From: Phycisphaerales bacterium UBA854
GTDB taxonomy: Bacteria > Planctomycetota > Phycisphaerae > Phycisphaerales > SM1A02
DNA: 14,308 nt
Direction: 5' to 3'
NCBI GenBank assembly: GCA_002295885.1
Contig: DBGM01000022.1
Coordinates: forward strand, 12,320 to 26,627
Below are positions 7,377 to 13,246 of this stretch, in pieces. The notes beneath the pieces are model-generated. The model saw only the letters and a program-made list of their open reading frames with translations. It ran no database searches and was not told where the DNA came from. The position numbers and the translations under genes were made by a program. The first letter of the stretch is position 1; each line of letters starts with the position of its first letter.

Positions 7377-8084
7377 ATGCTTGACCCCATGCCCTGCACC
7401 CACCGCATCATCTCCATCGGTACCCTGCCCGCCCATCCGCTGAGGGGCGAGGAGGGCGTCGTCCGCTCCGCCCACGCCACGACTTCGCTGCTCGAAGTCG
7501 ATGGGCGGCGCATTCTCGTGAATCCCTCCTTGCCGCCCCAGGTGCTGGAGGTCCGTCTGGATGAACGGGCGTCGATGTGTTTGGCGGACATCACGGATGT
7601 CTTCATGACCAGCTTCTACCCCGATCACCGCCGATCGCTGCCCGCCCTGGAGCACGCCGAATGGTGGGTGTCGGAGGCGGAGCGCGACGCAATGCAGGAC
7701 TTCCTCGACGGTGAGCAGTCCGGAGCCGATTCGCACGACGATCGGGAACGGCAGGGATTGATCCGGTCCGAGCGGGAGCTCGTGGAGCGGACCCGGATCG
7801 CACCGGATGAACTGGCGGAGGGGGTCGATCTCTTTCCGCTGCCCGGGATCTCACCCGGTTCCTGTGGTCTGCTGCTGCCGCTGCCGCAGCAGACGGTGCT
7901 CATCTGCGGCGATGCGGTGGCGACGAGCGAGCACCTCGAACAGGGGCAGGTGCTGGCCAGCTGCTGGAATCGCGAACAGGCGCTCGAGTCCTTCAAGGAC
8001 GCGATCGAGATCGCGGACATGCTCGTGCTCGGACGCGACAACGCAGTTCCGAATCCGATTCGATCCGGTGGCCTGCTCGGCTGA
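7377..8084 (+). CDS. Metallo-beta-lactamase-fold protein with degenerate metal site
   Basis: Up to 235 residues. The order of elements follows the MBL fold: TTSLLEVDGRRILVNPS (36-51; usual form S-x-LLE-x-xG-x-x-ILIDP), ITDVFMTSFYPDH (72-84; usual VDxVLLTHxHxDH), LFPLPGISPGSCGLLLPL (152-169; usual TPGHTPGSxxLL), TVLICGDAV (173-181; usual GDxL) and ADMLVLGRDNAVPNP (213-227; usual VVPGHG). The final DH of the first motif and the Asp of GDAV remain, while the other His ligands are replaced by Ser, Tyr, Ile and Arg/Asp. A hydrolase needing two metals is therefore unlikely; a one-metal or non-enzymatic role is possible. There is no signal peptide, so it is cytoplasmic. ATG 7377 gives the longest form; ATG 7389 (MPCTHRIIS) is equally plausible and would suit a leaderless start. 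It is divergent from the C25-like gene and converges on coaD with adjoining stops. Confidence 0.78.
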   Translation: MLDPMPCTHRIISIGTLPAHPLRGEEGVVRSAHATTSLLEVDGRRILVNPSLPPQVLEVRLDERASMCLADITDVFMTSFYPDHRRSLPALEHAEWWVSEAERDAMQDFLDGEQSGADSHDDRERQGLIRSERELVERTRIAPDELAEGVDLFPLPGISPGSCGLLLPLPQQTVLICGDAVATSEHLEQGQVLASCWNREQALESFKDAIEIADMLVLGRDNAVPNPIRSGGLLG

Positions 8085-8639
8085 TCAGTCGACGTGTCCG
8101 TCCCGGGCCATGCGTCGCAGGGGGCCGTCGGGATCGGCCTGGAGACTGCGCAGCCGTTCGATCACCAGTTCGGGCACCATGGTGCTGAGCCGGTCGACGT
8201 CGGCTCCCAGTCCAGCGATCTGGCGAATGAGGCCCGACGAGGTGAAGGCGTAGGTTTCGCCGGTGACGATGAAGACCGTCTCGACGTCCGCGACCTGACG
8301 GTTCGTGATCGCCAACTGGCATTCACCGGCGAGATCCGTGACGTTTCGGATGCCGCGGACCAGCGCCACCGCACCGACCTCCCGGGCGAAGTCGACGGTC
8401 AACCCCTGGTAGGACCGGACTCCGACCTCGGCGAGCTCCGGACCCGTCGCGAGTTCCGCCACGAGCTGCCTGGCCATCGCCTCCCGTTCCTCCACGGGGA
8501 ACAGGGACGGCTTGTCCGGGTTCTGTCCGATGCCGAGGATGATGCGGTCGAACATCCCGCGCGCCCGGTGCAGGACGTCCAGATGGCCGTTGGTGATCGG
8601 ATCGAAGGATCCGGCGTAGATGGCGAGGTGCTCGTTCAC
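8085..8639 (-). CDS. coaD: Phosphopantetheine adenylyltransferase
   Basis: CoaD joins ATP and 4'-phosphopantetheine to give dephospho-CoA, the penultimate step of coenzyme A synthesis, in the cytoplasm. Counting from GTG 8639 (184 residues), the nucleotidyltransferase signature is YAGSFDPITNGHLD (8-21) with the TxGH motif and catalytic His19. DKPSLFPVEER (42-52) holds the conserved Lys43, LVRGIRNVTD (93-102) the RGxR motif, and TSSGLIR (133-139) replaces the usual ISSTxxR. Typical CoaD proteins have about 160 residues; this one has a charged tail of some 20 residues. GTG 8639 puts the start at the usual distance from GSFDP. GTG 8675 has a better G-rich upstream tract but adds 12 residues not typical of the family. 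The gene seems monocistronic. Its stop abuts the stop of the convergent MBL-like gene. The downstream acyl carrier protein cassette uses the phosphopantetheine made by this pathway, but no operon links them. Confidence 0.95.
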   Translation of the reverse strand: MNEHLAIYAGSFDPITNGHLDVLHRARGMFDRIILGIGQNPDKPSLFPVEEREAMARQLVAELATGPELAEVGVRSYQGLTVDFAREVGAVALVRGIRNVTDLAGECQLAITNRQVADVETVFIVTGETYAFTSSGLIRQIAGLGADVDRLSTMVPELVIERLRSLQADPDGPLRRMARDGHVD

Positions 8640-8960
8640 GACCCCACAGGGTAGCGACTCCGACGACGGAATCACGCATCACCCCCCCAGACCTCCCAGA
8701 CGGAGGGTCGGCGGGATCTTTCGCGGAGGAACGCTTGCCCGACGGCACGGGGAATTCGACCGTGTACCTGACGCACGGGGGAACCGAGTGCCTTCCCCCT
8801 GAAGGGTCCCGTTCGGACCACCTCCCCGGTCGGGGCCGACTCCCTCCCGCACTCCCAGCGATTGCGGGTGAACACTCTCTCTCTTCCCTTCCTCCCTCCA
8901 ATCAGGGAGCACCGATTCAGCCTCGTGCGTGCCGCGGCTTCCGAAAGGAGGCCGCGGCTG
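8640..8960. other. Non-coding stretch upstream of coaD
   Basis: I see no credible gene in these 321 bp. They contain the hairpin described separately at 8931-8958, an uninterrupted pyrimidine run of 25 nt at 8875-8899 (purine on the minus strand, which is the coaD transcript sense if transcription starts this far up), a small CCTTC-CCCCT-GAAGG hairpin near 8790-8804, and a G-run just upstream of the alternative coaD start. The coaD promoter must lie here, but I cannot place a good -35/-10 pair. Confidence 0.5.
8931..8958. repeat. GC-rich hairpin just after the FabZ-like gene
   Basis: Two copies of the palindrome GCCGCGGC (8931-8938 and 8951-8958) flank TTCCGAAAGGAG. Together they fold into a 12-pair stem (one G-U pair) with a GAAA tetraloop in plus-strand RNA; the minus-strand form has one mismatch and a UUUC loop. 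It begins 2 nt after the stop codon (8963-8961) of the minus-strand gene. It may end or stabilise that transcript, but no U-run follows on that strand. Confidence 0.55.
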
Positions 8961-9482
8961 TCATGGGGCGGACTCGTCCAGGCGATCGAGTCCCGCTTCC
9001 ACCAGCAGATCCCGGAAGTTGTCGGAGAACACGAAGTTCTCCTCCGGAAACTCGATGCCGGCCATGTTCTGGTCGACGTGGCTGAACATCAGGTCGATGG
9101 TGCCGAGCTCGTCCCACGTCCGGTCGTCTCGGGAACGAAGGACGCGACCGGAGGTCGAGGCGCCCTTGTCATCCATCCGATCGATGGTCGCCTCGAAGCG
9201 GATGGTGTCGCCGGGGCCGGCATCGGCGTCGAGTCGGGCTCGGGCGATCTTGGCGAGGATGACCTTCTCCCGGAACCCGTTGGCCGAACCGACCAGGATG
9301 CCGGCGGTCTGTGCCATGCCTTCGACCACCAGGGGCATGGGCAGCACGTCCATTCGTCCGTGGTCGTTCATTCTCGGAATGTTGGTCCGCTGGTTGTCGA
9401 GTGCCGCATCGACGTCCTTGACCGCCACGAGGCGTGTCTCGGGCTCGAAGTCCACGACACGATCGATCCACATCCAGCGCAT
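8961..9482 (-). CDS. FabZ-like hotdog-fold protein (3-hydroxyacyl-ACP dehydratase family)
   Basis: A 173-residue product. MRWMWIDRVVDFEPETRLVAVKDV matches the N-terminus of planctomycete FabZ-type proteins. LPMPLVVEGMAQTAGILV (47-64) is the central hotdog helix with the conserved Glu54, and LAKIARARLDADAGPGDTIRFEATI follows the FabZ strand pattern (usual form I-x-x-x-KF-x-x-x-V-x-PGD). Canonical FabZ has H-F-P-x(2)-P-x-M-P-G-V and then Glu 14 residues after the His. Here HFP is missing, the nearest His (41) is 13 residues before the Glu, and the helix-start Gly is Leu. Dehydratase activity is therefore uncertain; thioesterase, isomerase or a non-catalytic partner role are alternatives. It is the last gene of a minus-strand cassette, 6 bp after the acyl carrier protein stop, with no clear RBS, so probably translationally coupled. 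No signal peptide, hence cytoplasmic. Confidence 0.82.
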   Translation of the reverse strand: MRWMWIDRVVDFEPETRLVAVKDVDAALDNQRTNIPRMNDHGRMDVLPMPLVVEGMAQTAGILVGSANGFREKVILAKIARARLDADAGPGDTIRFEATIDRMDDKGASTSGRVLRSRDDRTWDELGTIDLMFSHVDQNMAGIEFPEENFVFSDNFRDLLVEAGLDRLDESAP

Positions 9483-9488
9483 GACGAC

Positions 9489-9908
9489 TCAGGTCGCGGC
9501 GGCTTCACCGGCCAGCTTGTTCGATACGAAGTTGACCAGCGACTGCACGGTGATGAGATCCGCGACCTTGCTGACCTGGGGATCGGAGCTGAAGGCCGTG
9601 AAGTCGATGTGCGGCATCCGTTCCCGGAGCATGCCGAGCCCCGCTTCGGTGAACTTTCCGTCGTCGACCCAGTCGGCGTTGTCCATCAGGTTCTCGGGGA
9701 AGAGTTCGCCCTGGGAGATCTTGAACGGTGCGTCGTCGGTCGAGAACGCCTTTTCGAGCCGGAAGACGATGTCGAGGAAATCGATCGATTCCGCGTCGAG
9801 GTCGCCGGTGAGGCTGGCGGTTGGGGTGATCTCGTCGGCATCGGCGCCGAGCGCCTCCTCGAGTACTTCCTGGACCTTCGCGAAGATCTCATCCTTGCTC
9901 ATGGACAT
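9489..9908 (-). CDS. Acyl carrier protein with C-terminal extension
   Basis: Acyl carrier proteins hold growing acyl chains on a 4'-phosphopantetheine arm. ATG 9908 follows AGGAG at 10 nt and gives 139 residues (MSMSKDEIFAKVQEVL). The carrier domain spans about 1-95. DLDAESIDFLDIVFRLEKAF (36-55) is the attachment motif, with Ser41 as the predicted phosphopantetheine site; it reads ESI where most carriers have DSL. Ordinary ACPs have about 80 residues. This one adds a loop rich in aromatic and acidic residues (FKISQGELFPENLMDNADW) and a helical tail ending at about 139 (VADLITVQSLVNFVSNKLAG), which looks like a resumed final carrier helix. The gene lies between two FabZ-type genes on the same strand, with 63 bp upstream and 6 bp downstream. 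It is more likely a dedicated carrier for these partners than the housekeeping AcpP. Confidence 0.9.
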   Translation of the reverse strand: MSMSKDEIFAKVQEVLEEALGADADEITPTASLTGDLDAESIDFLDIVFRLEKAFSTDDAPFKISQGELFPENLMDNADWVDDGKFTEAGLGMLRERMPHIDFTAFSSDPQVSKVADLITVQSLVNFVSNKLAGEAAAT

Positions 9909-9971
9909 GTCGGGACAGCTCCTGTGCTTGGTCCGGGTGCGAGACCCCACCGATCCTTCGGTGTCGGGCGT

Positions 9972-10382
9972 TCATCCCCTGGGGATGTCGCATCGTGGAC
10001 GCATGGTAAACCTTCCGGAGAGAACTGTCTCCCCGTCGCCTTCGATTCCTGGTCCTCGCCGCAGAATCCCGCTTCCCTTGCAGGCGACCAGATCTCCTTC
10101 GGTCTTGAGGATCCGGACCTCCACTTCGAGGGATTCTCCGGGACGGACCATCTGGCCGTATTTCATGGCCTTGACTTCCCCCAGGACCCACGGACCGTCC
10201 TCCCGTTCCGGCAGGAGGAGCCGGGCGGCCTGCACGAGGGTCTCGAGCATCATCACCCCGGGCATGATCGGGAAGGTCGGAAAGTGGTCCTTGAGGTACG
10301 CCTCGCTGCCGTCGAGTTCCTTGACGGCGACGATCCGGTCCCCGGTCTGCTCCAGCACGTTGTTGATCATGGTTTCGGGCAT
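9972..10382 (-). CDS. fabZ: 3-hydroxyacyl-ACP dehydratase, FabZ type
   Basis: FabZ removes water from 3-hydroxyacyl-ACP to give trans-2-enoyl-ACP in fatty-acid elongation. The 136-residue product shows the full active-site signature DHFPTFPIMPGVMMLETLVQ (32-51): His33 and Glu47 are 14 residues apart, as in characterised FabZ enzymes. The substrate-tunnel strand VKAMKYGQMVRPGESLEVEVRI fits the usual FabZ pattern (KF, then PGD). Length matches FabZ (about 140-150). ATG 10382 has AGGA 5-6 nt upstream. It is the first gene of the cassette with the acyl carrier protein and the second FabZ-like gene, divergent from atpD. A candidate -10 (TACACT) lies upstream. I cannot tell whether it serves primary fatty-acid synthesis or a special lipid pathway, because no ketosynthase or reductase is in view. 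Confidence 0.9.
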   Translation of the reverse strand: MPETMINNVLEQTGDRIVAVKELDGSEAYLKDHFPTFPIMPGVMMLETLVQAARLLLPEREDGPWVLGEVKAMKYGQMVRPGESLEVEVRILKTEGDLVACKGSGILRRGPGIEGDGETVLSGRFTMRPRCDIPRG

Positions 10383-10404
10383 GGTGGTGGTCCTGCTGGC
10401 GTGG

Positions 10405-10410
10405 AGTGTA
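10405..10410 (-). promoter_or_regulatory. Candidate -10 element for the fabZ-ACP cassette
   Basis: On the minus strand GGGCTACACT carries TACACT about 22 nt before ATG 10382. The region 17 nt further up is GC-only (palindrome-like CCGCCCC-G-GGGGCGG at 10417-10431) with no -35 box, so the call is weak. The palindrome could be an operator lying between this promoter and that of atpD. Confidence 0.3.
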
Positions 10411-10447
10411 GCCCGTCCGCCCCGGGGGCGGCCCCCATCGGCGATGC

Positions 10448-10476
10448 TTGGCAGCGGCCCCCCGGGAGACTATCCT
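10448..10476 (+). promoter_or_regulatory. Sigma70-like promoter of atpD
   Basis: TTGGCA (10448-10453) and TATCCT (10471-10476) are separated by exactly 17 bp and lie about 60 bp before the atpD ATG. This is the clearest promoter in the window. The predicted leader of about 50 nt contains the RBS GAGAGGA (10521-10527), 7 nt before ATG 10535. Confidence 0.65.
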
Positions 10477-10534
10477 GTGCGGCTCGTTCGGCCCCGCCGA
10501 GCTCCGTTAACCCGAGTGCAGAGAGGACCTGCTC

Positions 10535-11980
10535 ATGGCCAGTACCGGCACTATCGTCCAGGTGATCGGATCCACCTTCGACGCAAGATTTCCCGAGGAT
10601 GATCTCCCGGATCTCTACAACGCCGTCACCGTCGATCTCGAAGTCGACGGTGTCAAGAGCGTTCTCTTCGGCGAGGTCAGCAAGCACCTCGGCGGCGGCG
10701 ACGTCCGTTGCGTATCGCTGGGTTCGACCGACGGCATGACCCGCGGTCAGGCCTGCGTCGACACCGGTGCACCGGTCCAGGTGCCCGTGGGCGAGGAAGT
10801 GCTCGGCCGCGTGTTCAACCTGCTGGGCGATCCGATCGACGAGCGGGGACCGGTGGCCACGGAGAACCGTCGACCGATCCACGCGGCGCCGCCCAAGCTC
10901 GAGAACCTCAACCCGAAGACCGAGATCCTCGAGACCGGCATCAAGGTCGTCGATCTGCTGTGTCCGTTCGTCCGCGGCGGCAAGATCGGACTGTTCGGTG
11001 GAGCCGGCGTCGGAAAGACCGTGATCATCCAGGAGATGATCGCCCGTGTCGCCCGTGAGTTCGGCGGCTACTCCGTGTTCTGCGGAGTCGGCGAACGAAC
11101 CCGTGAGGGCAACGACCTCTGGCGCGAGATGCAGGAGGCCGAATACACCGACGAGCACGGCAACACCGCCCACGTCATCGACAAGGTGGCCATGGTGTTC
11201 GGTCAGATGAACGAACCTCCCGGATCGCGTCTCCGGGTCGCCCTCTCCGGCCTCGCGATGGCCGAGGAGTTCCGTGACGCATCCGGCAAGGAGACCCTGA
11301 TCTTCGTCGACAACATCTTCCGGTTCACCCAGGCCGGCTCCGAGGTCTCCGCCCTGCTGGGCCGGATGCCCTCCGCCGTGGGATACCAGCCCACCCTCTC
11401 CACCGAGATGGGCGAGCTGCAGGAGCGGATCACGTCGACCGACAAGGGTGCGATCACGTCGGTGCAGGCCATCTACGTGCCGGCAGACGACCTGACCGAC
11501 CCCGCGCCCGCCACGGCCTTCACCCACCTCGATGCCTTCGTGGTGCTCGAGCGTGGCATCGCCGAGAAGGGCATCTACCCCGCCGTGGATCCGCTGTCCT
11601 CCACGTCGAGCATTCTCGACCCGCAGGTGCTGGGCGAGCGGCACTACAACTGCGCCCGCCGGGTGCAGCAGATCCTCCAGCGGTACCGCGATCTCCAGGA
11701 CATCATCGCCATTCTGGGCGTCGACGAACTGGCCGAGGACGACAAGCTGGTCGTCAACCGTGCCCGCCGCATCGAGCGATTCCTCAGCCAGCCCTGCTAC
11801 GTGGCCGAGCAGTTCACCGGTTTCCCCGGCGTCACCACGTCGCTGGCCGACACCATCGACTCCTTCGAGCGTCTCTGCGAGGGCGAAGGCGACGATCTGC
11901 CCGAGTCCGCCTTCATGTACGTCGGCAACCTCGACGATGCGAAGCGCAAGGCCGAGGAGATGGCAGCGTCCGTCGCCTGA
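10535..11980 (+). CDS. atpD: F-type ATP synthase, catalytic beta subunit
   Basis: AtpD is the nucleotide-hydrolysing/synthesising subunit of the F1 head, on the cytoplasmic side of the membrane. The 481-residue product shows the complete family pattern: an N-terminal beta barrel (1-80), Walker A GGAGVGKT (155-162), GERTREGNDLW (186-196) with the catalytic Glu187, Walker B LIFVDN (255-260), SALLGRMPSAVGYQPTL (272-288), and the signature PAVDPLSSTS (349-358). Length is normal (460-480). ATG 10535 is preceded by GAGAGGA. A good promoter upstream and a strong terminator 22 bp downstream make it monocistronic; atpC, atpA and atpG are not adjacent, unlike the usual atp operon order. All key residues are present, so it should be functional. 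Long antisense reading frames over it are composition artefacts. Confidence 0.98.
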   Translation: MASTGTIVQVIGSTFDARFPEDDLPDLYNAVTVDLEVDGVKSVLFGEVSKHLGGGDVRCVSLGSTDGMTRGQACVDTGAPVQVPVGEEVLGRVFNLLGDPIDERGPVATENRRPIHAAPPKLENLNPKTEILETGIKVVDLLCPFVRGGKIGLFGGAGVGKTVIIQEMIARVAREFGGYSVFCGVGERTREGNDLWREMQEAEYTDEHGNTAHVIDKVAMVFGQMNEPPGSRLRVALSGLAMAEEFRDASGKETLIFVDNIFRFTQAGSEVSALLGRMPSAVGYQPTLSTEMGELQERITSTDKGAITSVQAIYVPADDLTDPAPATAFTHLDAFVVLERGIAEKGIYPAVDPLSSTSSILDPQVLGERHYNCARRVQQILQRYRDLQDIIAILGVDELAEDDKLVVNRARRIERFLSQPCYVAEQFTGFPGVTTSLADTIDSFERLCEGEGDDLPESAFMYVGNLDDAKRKAEEMAASVA

Positions 11981-12001
11981 TCGGGTTTCTTCCGTCATTC
12001 C

Positions 12002-12036
12002 AAGCCCCCGCGTCCTCCCGACGCGGGGGCTTTTTC
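12002..12036 (+). terminator. Rho-independent terminator of atpD
   Basis: GCCCCCGCGTC (12004-12014) pairs perfectly with GACGCGGGGGC (12020-12030) around the loop CTCCC, followed by TTTTTC. The preceding AA can extend the stem into the U-tract. It lies 22 bp after the atpD stop codon. Confidence 0.95.
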
Positions 12037-12075
12037 ACAACCCTCTCCTGCGCGGTACGCTGCCCGAACTTCGGG
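12034..12075 (+). promoter_or_regulatory. Candidate promoter and palindrome upstream of the FKBP operon
   Basis: TTCACA (12034-12039) and TACGCT (12056-12061) are 16 bp apart, so the -35 box would overlap the atpD terminator T-tract. Next to the -10 lies the near-perfect palindrome CCCGAA-C-TTCGGG (12063-12075), covering the expected transcription start, where a repressor could bind. The -10 match is modest, so the call is tentative. Confidence 0.35.
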
Positions 12076-12123
12076 ACGCAGGCGACGTACGACTTGCGGC
12101 AATCACCAACGAGGATTCAGACC

Positions 12124-13236
12124 ATGCATCGAGTACAGACCACCCTCCTGCTTCTGGCCGTCGCCGGCCTTCTCCTGATCGGCTGCGACAAGGCCGCACC
12201 GTCGTCGGCCAACGCCGCATCGACGTCCGCTTCGGAATCGAAGACGGAACCTTCGACCGCGTCCGATCCCGAGCCCGCGGCCGATCCCGCTGCCGCATCC
12301 GAACCGGAACCCGCGTCCGAACCGGAACCGACTCCCGAACCGGAACCGACTCCCGAGCCGGAGCCCGCTCCCGAAGCCGCGCCCGAGCCCGAGTCCGCCC
12401 CGTCGCAGGGCCCGATCATCGCCCACCTGCCCGGTGACGTCCCCATGAACAAGACCATGAAGCCGTTGCAGAAGCATCCCGAATACTGGGTCGCCGACAT
12501 CAGCGTGGCCGAGGTGGCCGAAGGCGAGGCGCCGCCCGCCGCCATCACGGACGAGACCCAGGCGGTTTCGATCGTGATGACCGCCTACAACATGCACGGT
12601 GACCACGGCCATCTGCTGCTCAGCCGCGAGATGGTGGTTCCGCTCGACGACAAGATGGTGTTCCCGGGCTGGCAGGAGGCCCTCTCCGGTCAGCGGGTGG
12701 GTGACAAGCGCAAGATCTGGGCCAGTTCCAAGACCGTCCCCAGCCAGCAGATGGCCCAGGGGGCTCCGGTCGTCTTCGACATCGAACTGCAGGGGATCGA
12801 TCAGTTCATCACCGTGCCGGCTCCGGCCGATCTGCCCGGCGCACCGGTCGGCGACGCCCAGCTCCAGACGAGCGAAACCGGTCTGGAGTGGTACGACGTC
12901 GTCGTCGGCGAGGGTGGTTCGCCCGCCTCCGACGACCGCGTGAAGGTCCACTATTCCGGTTGGCTGGTGAACGGAACCGCCTTCGATTCCTCGAAGAACA
13001 GCGGAGTCCCCTTCACCGTCGACATGCGCGGCGGGGTGATCCCCGGTTGGCTCGAGGGACTCAAGACCATGCAGGTCGGCGGCACCCGCAAGCTGATCAT
13101 TCCGCAGCAGCTGGCCTACGGCTGGAATCCCCGCCCCGGCAGTCCGATTCCGCCGGGAGCGACGCTGATCTTCGACGTCGAGATGCTCGAGATCGTGGAC
13201 GAGGATGCCCCGGCCGACAGCGGCGGAGGCAAGTGA
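12124..13236 (+). CDS. Lipoprotein with two FKBP-type peptidyl-prolyl isomerase domains
   Basis: FKBPs speed cis-trans isomerisation of X-Pro bonds and assist folding; this one would act in the periplasm or at the surface. ATG 12124 (GAGGA 8 nt upstream) gives 370 residues. MHRVQTTLLLLAVAGLLLIGC is a lipoprotein signal with Cys21 lipidated. Residues 22-97 are a low-complexity Ser/Ala then Glu-Pro linker (EPEPTPEPEP). Residues about 120-228 form a divergent FKBP domain: VFPGWQEALSGQRVGDKRKIW and APVVFDIELQGID are clear, but the early VxVxYxG and AFDSS motifs are missing. Residues about 250-358 are a canonical FKBP with the pocket residues present: Tyr277, Phe287-Asp288, Phe297, Val305-Ile306, Trp309, Tyr332 and Phe350. 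So the second domain is probably active and the first perhaps a chaperone or dimer domain. It is first in a likely operon, 10 bp before the DUF1080 gene. Confidence 0.93.
   Translation: MHRVQTTLLLLAVAGLLLIGCDKAAPSSANAASTSASESKTEPSTASDPEPAADPAAASEPEPASEPEPTPEPEPTPEPEPAPEAAPEPESAPSQGPIIAHLPGDVPMNKTMKPLQKHPEYWVADISVAEVAEGEAPPAAITDETQAVSIVMTAYNMHGDHGHLLLSREMVVPLDDKMVFPGWQEALSGQRVGDKRKIWASSKTVPSQQMAQGAPVVFDIELQGIDQFITVPAPADLPGAPVGDAQLQTSETGLEWYDVVVGEGGSPASDDRVKVHYSGWLVNGTAFDSSKNSGVPFTVDMRGGVIPGWLEGLKTMQVGGTRKLIIPQQLAYGWNPRPGSPIPPGATLIFDVEMLEIVDEDAPADSGGGK
12301..12372 (+). repeat. Four 18-bp tandem units encoding a Glu-Pro linker
   Basis: The unit GAACCGGAACCGACTCCC occurs exactly at 12319-12336 and 12337-12354. 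Diverged copies flank it at 12301-12318 and 12355-12372. Each encodes EPEPxP or a variant, building the rod-like spacer between the lipid anchor and the FKBP domains. Unit number is likely to vary between strains by slippage. Confidence 0.8.
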
Positions 13237-13246
13237 TCGGTCCCGC

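Noticed and set aside
8862..10602. Two long plus-strand frames (567 and 557 codons) over the FabZ-ACP cassette
   Set aside because: They run straight through three well-recognised minus-strand genes and their spacers, lack an RBS, and have low-complexity Arg/Ser/Gly composition.
10367..11998. 543-codon antisense reading frame over atpD
   Set aside because: atpD is unmistakable on the plus strand. The antisense product is Gly/His/Val/Leu-rich with no domain pattern, and arises from the third-position GC bias of the gene.
12301..12372. 18-bp repeats considered as a CRISPR or mobile-element repeat
   Set aside because: They are in frame, contiguous without spacers, and encode a Glu-Pro linker.
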